A stretch of 64,000 bases of DNA from Streptomyces rugosispiralis. GTDB taxonomy: Bacteria; Actinomycetota; Actinomycetes; Streptomycetales; Streptomycetaceae. Every line of letters starts with the position of its first letter. Within the stretch, counting starts at the first letter, position 1. The notes below the pieces were generated by a model. The model was not told where the DNA came from. It saw only the letters and a program-made list of their open reading frames with translations, and did not search any database. A program made the position numbers and the translations under genes. Below are positions 33,951 through 42,266 of the stretch, piece by piece. The stretch lies in NCBI RefSeq assembly GCF_024505145.1, contig NZ_JANIAA010000001.1, positions 558,001 to 622,000 of the forward strand, written 5' to 3'.

Positions 33951-34520
33951 ATGAGCAGGCAGATGGTGCGCCCCGGGGGGCGCAGCGCCCGGGTCCAGGC
34001 ATCGGTGCACACCGCCGTGCGCGAACTCGAGGCGGAGGTGGGCCGCGACGGTCTGACGGTGCCGCTGATCGCCCAGCGCGCGGGCGTCACCCCCTCCACC
34101 ATCTACCGCCGCTGGGGAGACCTCGCCCAACTGCTGTCGGACGTGGCGGTCGAGCGTCTGCGGCCCGACACCACACCCCGGGACCACGGTGGTCTGGAGA
34201 CCGATCTGACGGCCTGGGCCGAGCAGTTCCTGGACGAGATGGCCTCCCCGGCCGGGCGCGCCTACATCCGCGACGCCCTGCTCGGCGACCCGGACGGCAG
34301 CAATGCCGGCCAGTGCTCGGCCTACGCCGCCGACCAGGTCGATGTCATCCTGACCCGCGCGGCCGAGCGCGGGGAGGACACCCCCGGCGTCGAGACGGTC
34401 GTCGACCATGTCGTGGCGCCTCTGATGTACCGCATCCTCTTCCGCCCGGCCGGGCTCGACTCCGCGCATGCCCGCGAACTCGTGGCGGGGCTCCTCGAGG
34501 GGAACGCCGCCGGGAAGTGA
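33951..34520 (+). CDS. TetR/AcrR-family regulator of the amidase/MBL regulon
   Basis: 189 residues from ATG 33951 with GGTGGGA just upstream. The HTH is GLTVPLIAQRAGVTPSTIYRRWGDLAQLL, and the C-terminal domain has GRAYIRDALLGDP and VVAPLMYRILFRPAGL, the common TetR_C AcrR-like pattern. It follows the amidase by 70 bases and has its own operator copy. The matching sites in the MBL-AtzG gap make it the likely regulator of all four genes. Confidence 0.9.
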   Translation: MSRQMVRPGGRSARVQASVHTAVRELEAEVGRDGLTVPLIAQRAGVTPSTIYRRWGDLAQLLSDVAVERLRPDTTPRDHGGLETDLTAWAEQFLDEMASPAGRAYIRDALLGDPDGSNAGQCSAYAADQVDVILTRAAERGEDTPGVETVVDHVVAPLMYRILFRPAGLDSAHARELVAGLLEGNAAGK

Positions 34521-34548
34521 GACCGCCCGCTGAGCGCCGGATGGCGTG

Positions 34549-35769
34549 TCAGCCGCGCGGGGCCGGAGCGCGCAGGAAGTCGGAGAGCGCCTCCAGCAGC
34601 CGGTCCACGTCCTCGGTGCTGGTGTACGGGGCCAGGCCGATGCGCAGCCCTCCGGTGTCGCCCAGGCCCAGCCTGCGCGATGCCTCCACCGCGTAGAACG
34701 AGCCGGAGGGGGCGTCCACGCCACGGCCGGCGAGGTAGCGGTAGGCGTCGGTGGTGTCGTGGCCGTCAATGGTCAGCAGCACGGTCGGGGTGCGGTCCAC
34801 GGCCCGGGAGTGAATGGTGATCGGGTCCAGGGCGGCCAGCCCCTCGTCGATGCGTCCGCGCAGCGTGGCCTCGTGCTCTTCGAGGGCCGCGAACGCCGAC
34901 GCCAGCCGTTCCCTGCGGCTGCCTTCGGCGCCGGGATCCAGGGTGGCGAGGAAGTCGACGGCGGCGCGGGTGCCGGCGAGGAATTCATAGGGCAGGGTGC
35001 CGAATTCGAAGCGCTCGGGAACGGCGTTGGTCGACGGGAGCAGCTTGTCCGGGGTCAGGGTCTCCAGGAGCCCGGGGCTGCCCGCCAGCACACCGAGGTG
35101 GGGACCGAGGAACTTGTAGGGGGAGCAGACGAAGAAGTCCGCTCCGAGCCGCCGGATGTCGACGTGGGCGTGGGCGGCGTAGTGCACGCCGTCGACGTGG
35201 ACCAGTGCACCGGCCGCGTGCGCCCGCCGGGAGATCTCCGGGATGTCCGGGCGGGTGCCGATCAGGTTCGAGGCGGCGGTGACCGCCACCAGCCGGGTGC
35301 GGTCGCCGAGCTGGGCGCTGATGTCATCGGGGGTCAGCTCGCCGGTGGCGGGGTCGAAGTCGGCCCAGCGCACGGTGGCCCCGGCGGCTTCGGCGGCCTG
35401 GACCCAGGGGCGGATGTTGGAGTCGTGGTCCAGCCGGGACACCACCACCTCGTCCCCCGGTGACCAGGTCTTGGCGAGAGTGCGGGAGAAGTCGTAGATG
35501 AGGGCGGTGGCGCTGCGCCCGAAGACGATCCCGGCCGGGTCGGCGCCGAGCAGATCGGCCATTGCCTGCCGGGCCGACTGGACGAGGGCCTCGGAGTTGC
35601 GCTCCCCCGCGGTGAGGTGGCCGCGGTTGGCCAGGGGGTTGGCCAGCGCGTCGGAGATGGCCTCGATGACGGGGAGCGGGGTCTGGGTGCCTCCCGGGCC
35701 GTCGAAGTGGGCCGACCCGGCCTTCAGCGCGGGGAACTGTGCGCGGACGGCGGTGATGTCGTATGTCAC
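34549..35769 (-). CDS. Cysteine desulfurase-like PLP enzyme (SufS/NifS-related class V aminotransferase)
   Basis: 406 residues from GTG 35769 with AAGGAG seven bases upstream. The PLP lysine is in VCSPYKFLGPHLG, the ring-stacking and phosphate contacts in FGRSATALIYDFSRTL, and the Asp-His pair in HVDGVHYAAHAHVD. It matches the 'cysteine desulfurase-like' subgroup, for which desulfurase activity has not been shown in general. The usual active-site Cys loop is not obvious here. No Isc/Suf partners are near. It may act as another kind of lyase or aminotransferase. Confidence 0.85.
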   Translation of the reverse strand: MTYDITAVRAQFPALKAGSAHFDGPGGTQTPLPVIEAISDALANPLANRGHLTAGERNSEALVQSARQAMADLLGADPAGIVFGRSATALIYDFSRTLAKTWSPGDEVVVSRLDHDSNIRPWVQAAEAAGATVRWADFDPATGELTPDDISAQLGDRTRLVAVTAASNLIGTRPDIPEISRRAHAAGALVHVDGVHYAAHAHVDIRRLGADFFVCSPYKFLGPHLGVLAGSPGLLETLTPDKLLPSTNAVPERFEFGTLPYEFLAGTRAAVDFLATLDPGAEGSRRERLASAFAALEEHEATLRGRIDEGLAALDPITIHSRAVDRTPTVLLTIDGHDTTDAYRYLAGRGVDAPSGSFYAVEASRRLGLGDTGGLRIGLAPYTSTEDVDRLLEALSDFLRAPAPRG

Positions 35770-36007
35770 GAGCGGCTCCTTGCAGAGTGCCTTGGCGAGC
35801 GGGTGACCAGGGCGATCTTAGGCAGCCACGGGTGCGCAACGGCAGGGGGCGGGGAAGGCCGCCGCGCCGGGGAGAGGACGGGCCGCCGCGCCGGGCAGAG
35901 GTGTCCGGCGCCCGGACGGCCGCCCTGATTGAATCTGTACGTAGCGGAATGAATCACCATTTTCCTCCGTCACGCGGGACCGGGACGCAGAAGGCGGTGG
36001 CGCCGAC

Positions 36008-37222
36008 GTGAGCAGCGACTCTCCTCCCCCGCCCGAGCGGCCGGGAGGGCGGGGCGTACGCCTTCGGCGTGGCGCGGCCGGCGGACGGGCGGGCCGGGCC
36101 TCGCGGGCGGTGGCGCGGGCCCGCCGCTCCGGCTCCGCGGCCCTGGAGGCGGCGGTGCGCCGGGCGGGGGACGAGAACGGATGGGTCCATCCCGGGCTGC
36201 GGCTGGCCGCCGCGTACGCATGGCGTCTGACGGTCATCGGAGTGGCCGTCTATCTGGCCTTCACGGTGCTGGGACGGTTCCAGCTGGTCGCGATCGCGGT
36301 GTTCCTGGCGCTGGTGGCCACCGCCCTGCTGCGGCCGCTGGCCGATCTGCTGGCGCGGGTGTGCCCCAGGCCGCTGGCGGTGGCGCTGGCGGTGTTCGGC
36401 ACGCTGTTCGCGGTGTTGGGGCTGCTGGCGCTGGTGGGGAGCGCGGCGGCCGCGGAGGCGGGCCGGCTGCTGGGTGAGTTGCGCGGCGGGATCGGCCGGA
36501 TCGAGCGGTGGCTGGAGGGGCCGCCGTTCCATGTGCGGCACGGTGTGCTGTCGGGGGCCCACGACAAGGTCACCGCCTTTGTGTCACAGCATCGCGCGGC
36601 GCTGATCAGCAGGGCGCTCAGCAGTGCGGGGCGGGTCGTGGAGGCGGGCACGGCGGCGTTCCTGGCCCTGTTCTGTTCGATCTTCTTCATCCATTCCGGC
36701 GACCGGATGTGGCAGTGGTTCCGGGGCCAGCTCCCCGAGCGCGCCCGGTCCCCGTGGGACCGGGCCGCGCGGGCGGCGTGGACCACCTTCGCCGGGTACA
36801 CCCGGGGCATCATCGTCGTGGCGGCCTCCAACGCGGCCCTGGTCGGCATCGCGCTGTTCCTGCTGCGGGTGCCGCTGGCCCTGCCGCTGACGCTGCTGGT
36901 CTTCTTCGCGACGTTCGTCCCGCTGATCGGTTCGCCGATCGCGCTGGCGGTGGCGACGGTGGTGGCCCTGGCCGGGCGGGGTCCGGCCATCGCGGCCGTC
37001 GTGCTGTTGCTGATCGTGGCGGTCGGCCAGTTCGAGGGGCATGTCCTGCATCCGCTGGTGATGAGCTGGGCGGTGCGGCTCCATCCGGTGGTGGTGGCGA
37101 TCTCGGTCATCGCCGGGACCATCGTGGCGGGGGTGGTCGGGGCCGTGGTGGCCGTGCCCATGGTGTCCGTCGCGTGGTCGGTGACGCGGGCGCTGCGCGG
37201 GCGGCCGCCCGGCGAAGCCTGA
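36008..37222 (+). CDS. AI-2E family (PerM/YhhT-type) membrane permease
   Basis: 404 residues from GTG 36008. A 60-residue Arg/Ala-rich cytoplasmic N-terminus precedes about eight helices in the family pattern: two pairs, a soluble segment (RIERWLEGPPFHVRHGV), then GTAAFLALFCSIFFIHSGDRMW and PLALPLTLLVFFATFVPLIGS. The conserved ending has GHVLHPLVMSWAVRLHPVVV. The family includes AI-2 exporters and sodium/proton antiporters, so the cargo is not predicted. It is a single gene between the PLP enzyme and NsrR. Confidence 0.88.
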   Translation: MSSDSPPPPERPGGRGVRLRRGAAGGRAGRASRAVARARRSGSAALEAAVRRAGDENGWVHPGLRLAAAYAWRLTVIGVAVYLAFTVLGRFQLVAIAVFLALVATALLRPLADLLARVCPRPLAVALAVFGTLFAVLGLLALVGSAAAAEAGRLLGELRGGIGRIERWLEGPPFHVRHGVLSGAHDKVTAFVSQHRAALISRALSSAGRVVEAGTAAFLALFCSIFFIHSGDRMWQWFRGQLPERARSPWDRAARAAWTTFAGYTRGIIVVAASNAALVGIALFLLRVPLALPLTLLVFFATFVPLIGSPIALAVATVVALAGRGPAIAAVVLLLIVAVGQFEGHVLHPLVMSWAVRLHPVVVAISVIAGTIVAGVVGAVVAVPMVSVAWSVTRALRGRPPGEA

Positions 37223-37316
37223 CCGGCGACCCGGAACACCCGGGTGGAAGCCGCCGGGACATCTCGTCAGCGGCGGAAACGCCCGTACGCCGGCGACCGG
37301 AACACATCTCTATAAA

Positions 37317-37346
37317 TTGCATCTCAGATTCGTATTATCGTAATCT
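37317..37346 (+). promoter_or_regulatory. nsrR promoter with NsrR site
   Basis: TTGCAT (37317-37322) and TAATCT (37341-37346) are 18 bases apart. Between them lies ATCTCAGATTCGTATT (37321-37336), identical in inverted orientation to the 16 bases upstream of hmp (37892-37907). This indicates that NsrR represses its own gene. Confidence 0.75.
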
Positions 37347-37352
37347 GCCGCC

Positions 37353-37802
37353 ATGCGGCTGACGAAGTCAACGGACCTGGCGCTCCGCACGATCATGCGG
37401 CTGGCGGTCACCGGCGCCGAGCCCTGCACCGCCCGGCAGGTCGCCGGGGAGATGCAGGTGCCCTACAGCCATCTGGCCAAGGTGGCGGCCCGGCTGCAGC
37501 ACCTGGGCCTGATCGAGACACGGCGCGGACGCGGCGGCGGGCTGACGCTCACCGCGACCGGGCGCACCGCCTCGGTCGGCCAGCTGGTCCGGGAATTCGA
37601 GGGGGTCGGCGATGTCGTCGACTGCGAGGGGGACGCGCCGTGCCCACTGCGGCAGGGCTGCCGGCTGCGGATGGCGCTGCGCCGGGCGCAGGAGGCGTTC
37701 CTCGCCTCGCTCGATCCCCTCACGGTCGACGATCTGGTGGCGTCCCCGACCGGTCCGGTGCTGCTGGGGCTGGTCGGACGCGCGCCCGGACTGTCCCCAT
37801 GA
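37353..37802 (+). CDS. nsrR: Rrf2-family nitric oxide-sensing repressor NsrR
   Basis: 149 residues. It starts MRLTKSTDLALRTIMRLAV, typical NsrR, followed by the wHTH TARQVAGEMQVPYSHLAKVAARL and the wing RRGRGGGLTL. Three cysteines (VDCEGDAPCPLRQGCRL, C-x5-C-x5-C) ligate the iron-sulfur cluster that reacts with NO. The neighbouring flavohaemoglobin gene is its classic target, and matching operator copies lie before both genes. Confidence 0.93.
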   Translation: MRLTKSTDLALRTIMRLAVTGAEPCTARQVAGEMQVPYSHLAKVAARLQHLGLIETRRGRGGGLTLTATGRTASVGQLVREFEGVGDVVDCEGDAPCPLRQGCRLRMALRRAQEAFLASLDPLTVDDLVASPTGPVLLGLVGRAPGLSP

Positions 37803-37891
37803 GGCCGCCGTCCGGGTCACGGAGTCCGGATCCCACCCCGCCGAGCCATGCTGACGCGGAGGTCACCATGCCCGGTTCAGCCATGCCGTTG

Positions 37892-37907
37892 AATACGAAT
37901 CTGAGAT
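37892..37907 (+). promoter_or_regulatory. NsrR operator upstream of hmp
   Basis: AATACGAATCTGAGAT, the exact reverse complement of the nsrR site. It ends 17 bases before the hmp ATG, so bound NsrR would cover the transcription start. Confidence 0.8.
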
Positions 37908-37924
37908 ACCAGTTAGGCCCGCTC

Positions 37925-39136
37925 ATGCTCTCCCAGAAGTCCGCCGAGACCGTCCGCGCCACGCTTCCCGCCGTCGGCGAGGCCATCGGCACCATCACCG
38001 AGCTGTTCTACCGGAAGCTCTTCACGGCCCACCCCGAACTGCTGAGGAACATGTTCAACCGGGCCAACCAGGCCGCGGGCACCCAACGGCAGGCCCTCGC
38101 GGGCGCCATCGCCGCGTTCGCCACCGCCCTGGTGGAGCGGCCGGGCACCCGCCCCGACGCCCTGCTGAGCCGGATCGCCCATAAGCACGCCTCGCTCGGG
38201 GTGAGCGCCGCGCAGTATCCGGTGGTGCACCGTCAGCTGTCCGCCGCCATCGCGGAGGTGCTCGGCGACGCGGCCACCGAGGAGGTGACCGCCGCCTGGG
38301 ACGAGGTCTACTGGCTGATGGCCAACGCCCTGATCGAGATCGAGCGGCGGCTGTACGCGGAGCAGGGCGTGCTGGCCGGCGGGACCTGGCGGCAGTGGGA
38401 GGTGGTCGAGCGGGTCCGGGAGACGGCGGATGTGGTCACCTTCCGGATCCGGCCGGCGGACGGCCGCCCCGCCCCGGCGTTCAAGGCGGGCCAGTATGTC
38501 TCGGTGCAGGTGGAACTGGCCGACGGGGCACGGCAGATCCGCCAGTACAGCCTGACCAACGCCCCCGGTGCCACCGTGCGCTCCTTCTCCGTCAAGCGCG
38601 AGGACGCGGGCGAGGGCCCGGCCGGTGAGGTCTCCGGCCATCTCCACGACCGCCTCCACGAGGGCGATGAGCTGGCCGTCTCCGCGCCCTACGGCGACGT
38701 CGTGCTCGGCACCACGGACACACCGCTGCTGCTCGCCTCCGCCGGAATCGGCTGCACCCCGATGGTGGCCATGCTGGAGGAACTGACGGCGGGCGGGCAC
38801 CAGGCCCCGGTCATCGCCGTCCACGCCGACCGCTCCCCCGCCGACCACGCCCTGCGCGCCGACCAGGAACGGCTGGTCACCAAGTTGGCGCGGGGCACCG
38901 CCCACACGTGGTACGAGCGGCCCGAGGGCGACTGGCCAGCCGAGCGCACCGGCCACGCCGACCTGTCCGGCATCGAGATCCCGGACGGCGTCCAGGCGTA
39001 TCTGTGCGGGCCGATGCCCTTCATGCGGTCGGTGCGGACCCAACTGCTGGAGCGCGGTGTGCACCCGTCCGCGATCCACTACGAGGTCTTCGGCCCCGAT
39101 CTGTGGCTGACGCGGGACGACGGCGAGGGCCACTGA
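37925..39136 (+). CDS. hmp: Flavohaemoglobin (nitric oxide dioxygenase)
   Basis: 403 residues from ATG 37925 (MLSQKSAETVRATLPAVGEA, the normal Hmp start); upstream in-frame ATGs would put the operator inside the gene. The globin domain has the haem-proximal His in RIAHKHASLGVSAAQYPVV. The reductase has the FAD motif RQYSLTNAP, and NAD binding shows in ASAGIGCTPMVAMLEEL and YLCGPMPFM. It converts NO to nitrate with oxygen and NAD(P)H. It is paired with nsrR. Confidence 0.95.
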   Translation: MLSQKSAETVRATLPAVGEAIGTITELFYRKLFTAHPELLRNMFNRANQAAGTQRQALAGAIAAFATALVERPGTRPDALLSRIAHKHASLGVSAAQYPVVHRQLSAAIAEVLGDAATEEVTAAWDEVYWLMANALIEIERRLYAEQGVLAGGTWRQWEVVERVRETADVVTFRIRPADGRPAPAFKAGQYVSVQVELADGARQIRQYSLTNAPGATVRSFSVKREDAGEGPAGEVSGHLHDRLHEGDELAVSAPYGDVVLGTTDTPLLLASAGIGCTPMVAMLEELTAGGHQAPVIAVHADRSPADHALRADQERLVTKLARGTAHTWYERPEGDWPAERTGHADLSGIEIPDGVQAYLCGPMPFMRSVRTQLLERGVHPSAIHYEVFGPDLWLTRDDGEGH

Positions 39137-39223
39137 CACTCACCGGCGCCCGTCCACCCGATGTTGGCCGGATGAACTCGAATGGCCCAGAGGCCGGTCG
39201 CTTTTGCCGGGGAGAACGTGGGA

Positions 39224-39267
39224 CCGTACGGACACGGGTTCTGCCCATTCCGTGCACAACCGTACGG
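39224..39267. promoter_or_regulatory. Two CCGTACGG palindromes upstream of a methyltransferase
   Basis: CCGTACGG occurs at 39224-39231 and 39260-39267, 36 bases apart, followed by ACGGTCCGT. Repeated palindromes within the 168-base promoter region suggest a regulator site. No regulator gene is adjacent. Confidence 0.45.
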
Positions 39268-39304
39268 AACGGTCCGTCCGGTACCCCCACATCGACGAGG
39301 AACC

Positions 39305-40123
39305 ATGGATCGCGAAAAGATCACTCTCAGCGGCGCTCAGGAGACCTTGCTCGCCACGCTGTACGGCAGGGCGGTGGACAGCCGATCGCCGGACTCCATC
39401 CTGCACGACCACGCGGCCCGGGAGGCCGTGGAGCGCGTGGCCTACGACTTCGGCAAAACGGGGATGACGGACACGACGGCGGTCGGCATCGCCCTGCGGG
39501 CGAAACAGCTCGACGACTGGGCCATGGAGTTCCTGGCCGAGCATCAGAAGGCGACCGTGCTCCATCTCGCGTGCGGTCTCGACACCCGGGTGCAGCGCCT
39601 CGACCCGCCGTCGTCGGTGCGCTGGCTCGACGTCGACTACCCCGAGGTGATCGATCTGCGCCGGCGGCTGCTTCCCGAGCCGCCGGGGAACTACGAGATG
39701 GTCGGCGCCTCGGTGACCGATGAGGCCTGGCTGCGCGAGGTGCCCGATGACCGGCCCACGGTGGTCGTCGCCGAGGGCCTGACGATGTATCTGCGCAAGG
39801 AGGACGGCAAGCGGCTGATCCAGCGGATCACCGAGCGGTTCCCCAGCGGCCAGCTGCTCTTCGATGTCTACGGGCCGCTGGGCATCCGGCTCCAGAAGAT
39901 GGTCCCCGCGGTGCGCAACGCGGGCGCCACGCTCCACTGGGGTCTGGACGACCCCCATGAGGTCGAGACCTGGCACCCGGGACTGACCTGCCTCGACGCG
40001 GTGCGCAGCGTGGACATGCCGGGGGTGGAGAAGATGCCGGCCTCCGGCCGGATGAGCATGCGGGTGATGGCGCGTCTGCCCGGTTTCCGGGATGTGGGCC
40101 GGATCCTGCGCTACCGCTTCTAG
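39305..40123 (+). CDS. SAM-dependent methyltransferase, leucine carboxyl methyltransferase (PPM1/LCMT) family
   Basis: 272 residues from ATG 39305 with GAGGA just upstream. It shows the family pattern: LSGAQETLLATLYGRAVDSR, HLACGLDTRVQRLD (motif I), WLDVDYPEVIDLRRRL, VVVAEGLTMYL and LLFDVYGPLG. In Streptomyces such enzymes often O-methylate polyketide or small acidic products. It is convergent with another methyltransferase across a bidirectional terminator; no biosynthetic genes are visible beside them. Confidence 0.85.
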   Translation: MDREKITLSGAQETLLATLYGRAVDSRSPDSILHDHAAREAVERVAYDFGKTGMTDTTAVGIALRAKQLDDWAMEFLAEHQKATVLHLACGLDTRVQRLDPPSSVRWLDVDYPEVIDLRRRLLPEPPGNYEMVGASVTDEAWLREVPDDRPTVVVAEGLTMYLRKEDGKRLIQRITERFPSGQLLFDVYGPLGIRLQKMVPAVRNAGATLHWGLDDPHEVETWHPGLTCLDAVRSVDMPGVEKMPASGRMSMRVMARLPGFRDVGRILRYRF

Positions 40124-40129
40124 CGGCTC

Positions 40130-40163
40130 CGGCCCGGCGCCGGGTGGTCCCGGCGCCGGGCCG
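40130..40163. terminator. Bidirectional hairpin terminator
   Basis: CGGCCCGGCGCCGGG (40130-40144) and its exact complement (40149-40163) form a 15-bp stem with a TGGT loop, between the ends of two convergent methyltransferase genes. Confidence 0.85.
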
Positions 40164-40176
40164 CGCGGCCGGCCGG

Positions 40177-41187
40177 CTATTTGATCCCCACCAGCATGGA
40201 GTAGCCGTCCGTCAGCGGTTCGATCCGGCTGCCGCTGAACCCCGTCTCCGCCAGCCAGGCGCGGCCGTCGGCGGCCGTGTACTCGAAGCCGGACCGGGTC
40301 TCGATGAGCATGTTCAGGCTGGCCAGCAGACCGAAGGTGTTCTCCTTGCGGTCGTCGTCGATGATGGCGTCGTAGACGAGGACCGCTCCCCCGTCGGGCA
40401 GCGCGTCGTACGCCTTCTTCAGCAGCAGCCGCTTCTCCTCCAGGCCCCAGCCGTGCAGGATCTGGCCCAGCACGATCACATCGGCGCCGGGCAGGTCATC
40501 GGTGAAGAAGTCGCCGCCGTGGAAGGTGAGCCGGTCCTCCAGGCCGAACGACGCCACGTACTTCTCGAAGACGGGCCGCACCCGGGGCAACTCGAAGACG
40601 CCGCCGCTCATATGGGGGTGGCGCTGGGCCACCGCCACCGGGACGCAGCCCACCGCGCCGCCGACGTCCAGCACGGTCCGGTAGTCGGCCCAGGGGAACC
40701 GCTCGGCTATCACCATCGCCTTGCCCATGCTGAGCCCGGTCATTCCGTGCAGGAATCGCTCGAGGCCCTCCTGGTCGTGGTAGATGGCGTCGAACACGTC
40801 ACCGCCGTGCTTGTGCTCGTTCTGCGGTTTCCCGGTGTGCAGCGCCTCGGTGAGCGACCCCCAGAAGGGGTACAGCCGGCTGTTGGCCATTTCCAGGATG
40901 CCGCCCGCATAGGTGGCCTTCTCGCGGTCGAGAAAGGTGTCGGCGGACGGGCTGTTGCGGTACACGCCCCCGGAACGCTCCAGGAATCCGAGGGCCACCA
41001 GCGCGTCGAGGAAGTCGGCGGCGCCGCGCGGGTGCAGTCCGAGCGCCTCGGCCAGGTCGCCGCCGGTGCGGGGGCCTTCGGCGAGCCGGGAGAAGAGATC
41101 CAGTTCCACCGCGGTGAGCAGCGCCTTCGACGCCATGAAGCCGAGCCCGACCTCGAGTATGGACTCCGGGCTGATCTCGTGCCGCAT
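40177..41187 (-). CDS. O-methyltransferase (AdoMet-dependent, small-molecule type)
   Basis: 336 residues from ATG 41187 with GAGGGAG upstream. An N-terminal dimerisation/winged-helix domain (GPRTGGDLAEALGLHPRGAADFLDALVALG) precedes the catalytic domain: TVLDVGGAVGCVPVAVAQRHP (motif I), FELPRVRPVFEKY, HGGDFFTDDLPGADVIVLGQILHGW and LVYDAIIDDD. The GxxLHxW motif with His (ILHGWG) is the catalytic His of this family. Polyketide and phenol O-methylation are common roles. The substrate is unknown. Confidence 0.88.
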   Translation of the reverse strand: MRHEISPESILEVGLGFMASKALLTAVELDLFSRLAEGPRTGGDLAEALGLHPRGAADFLDALVALGFLERSGGVYRNSPSADTFLDREKATYAGGILEMANSRLYPFWGSLTEALHTGKPQNEHKHGGDVFDAIYHDQEGLERFLHGMTGLSMGKAMVIAERFPWADYRTVLDVGGAVGCVPVAVAQRHPHMSGGVFELPRVRPVFEKYVASFGLEDRLTFHGGDFFTDDLPGADVIVLGQILHGWGLEEKRLLLKKAYDALPDGGAVLVYDAIIDDDRKENTFGLLASLNMLIETRSGFEYTAADGRAWLAETGFSGSRIEPLTDGYSMLVGIK

Positions 41188-41352
41188 AAGGCTCCCTCAC
41201 TGTTCCCGGTTGTGCGCTCTCGCCGCACCAGACCGCATGTGGACCTCCTTACGCTATCGTCCCGTTGCCCCTTACACGGGTCGCCGCCGGACGGCCGCGA
41301 CGGGTGCGACGGCCCGTTGACACCCCGCGTGACAGTGCTTTCTATTCGACGA

Positions 41353-42233
41353 ATGACATCTGGACGACGATCCGTCGGACGCGGCCGACGGCCACGCGGC
41401 CTTCTCGCGGCCGCCGCCCTCGGCGCGACCGCGCTGATCGCGCACCCCGCCGCCGCACACACCGCACAGACCACGCGGACCGTCCCGGCGGCCAAGGGCA
41501 CCACCTACTACGTCGACTCCCGGTCCGGGGACGACGGGGCCCCGGGCACCAGCGCCGCCAGGGCCTGGCGCAGCCTCGACCGCGTCGGCCGGACCACCTT
41601 CCGGGCCGGGGACCGGATCCTGCTGAAGGCCGGTGGCTCCTGGAAGGGCCGGCTGTGGCCGAAGGGCTCGGGTGCGAGGAACCGTCCGATCGTCATCGGC
41701 AGCTGTCGATGTCCATGATGTGACCGGCGAGGTCAACTGGATCAGCGGCGATGTCTCCGGCAACGCCCCTGGGGTGCGGTTCAAGACCGGATGGGACCGG
41801 TCGAAGCGCACCGGGGGCATCGTGTTCGACACGACCGTCCCCGACATCACCGCACCGCCGTCCACCGCGACCGTGCTCCACGACCTCCAGGTGCGGAACT
41901 CCACGGTGCGCGACACCTCGTTCGCGGGCATCGTCGTCAAGCAGTACACCGGCGACGCGAAGGACGCGGATGGCGCCCCCGTCGCGGTCCCGACCGGCTG
42001 GGGCCCTCGGACCTCACCCGATGACACCGCCTTCGCCCCGCACACGGACATCACGATCCGGAACGACTTCATCTCCCAGGGCGGGACGCGCCACGGCTGC
42101 AACGGGCTCACCACTGATCGGCAACGGCACCGTCATCCCGGACAACGGCGGCCGCGACTACCGTGGCGCCCCGCTCTACCGTGGCCGCCCCGATATCGGC
42201 GCCGTCGAGGGGGCGCCGGCCGGCCGCGCTTGA
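41353..42233 (+). pseudogene. Decayed secreted right-handed beta-helix protein
   Basis: Three pieces in three frames make up a shrunken relative of Streptomyces secreted parallel beta-helix proteins. Piece 1 (41353 to about 41700) has a signal peptide and TTYYVDSRSGDDGAPGTSAA with FRAGDRILLKAGGSW. Piece 2 (about 41705-42112) starts DVHDVTGEVNW and contains TVRDTSFAGIVVKQY. Piece 3 (about 42112-42233) is the usual C-terminus NGTVIPDNGGRDYRG, PDIGAVEG. Intact family members are 450 or more residues; long internal segments are missing at both junctions. Confidence 0.75.
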
Positions 42234-42260
42234 CCTTGTCGCAGCGGCAGGGTTTCTACT
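42230..42260 (+). promoter_or_regulatory. MerR-type promoter with 19-bp spacer
   Basis: TTGACC (42230-42235) and TCTACT (42255-42260) are separated by 19 bases, the over-long spacing MerR regulators act on. The spacer has an imperfect dyad, ACCTTGTC...GGCAGGGT. It overlaps the end of the beta-helix pseudogene. Confidence 0.7.
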
Positions 42261-42266
42261 GGCCAC

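Noticed and set aside
37862..37924. Upstream in-frame ATG codons as the hmp start
   Set aside because: They would place the NsrR operator inside the coding region, and homology begins at MLSQKSAE (37925).
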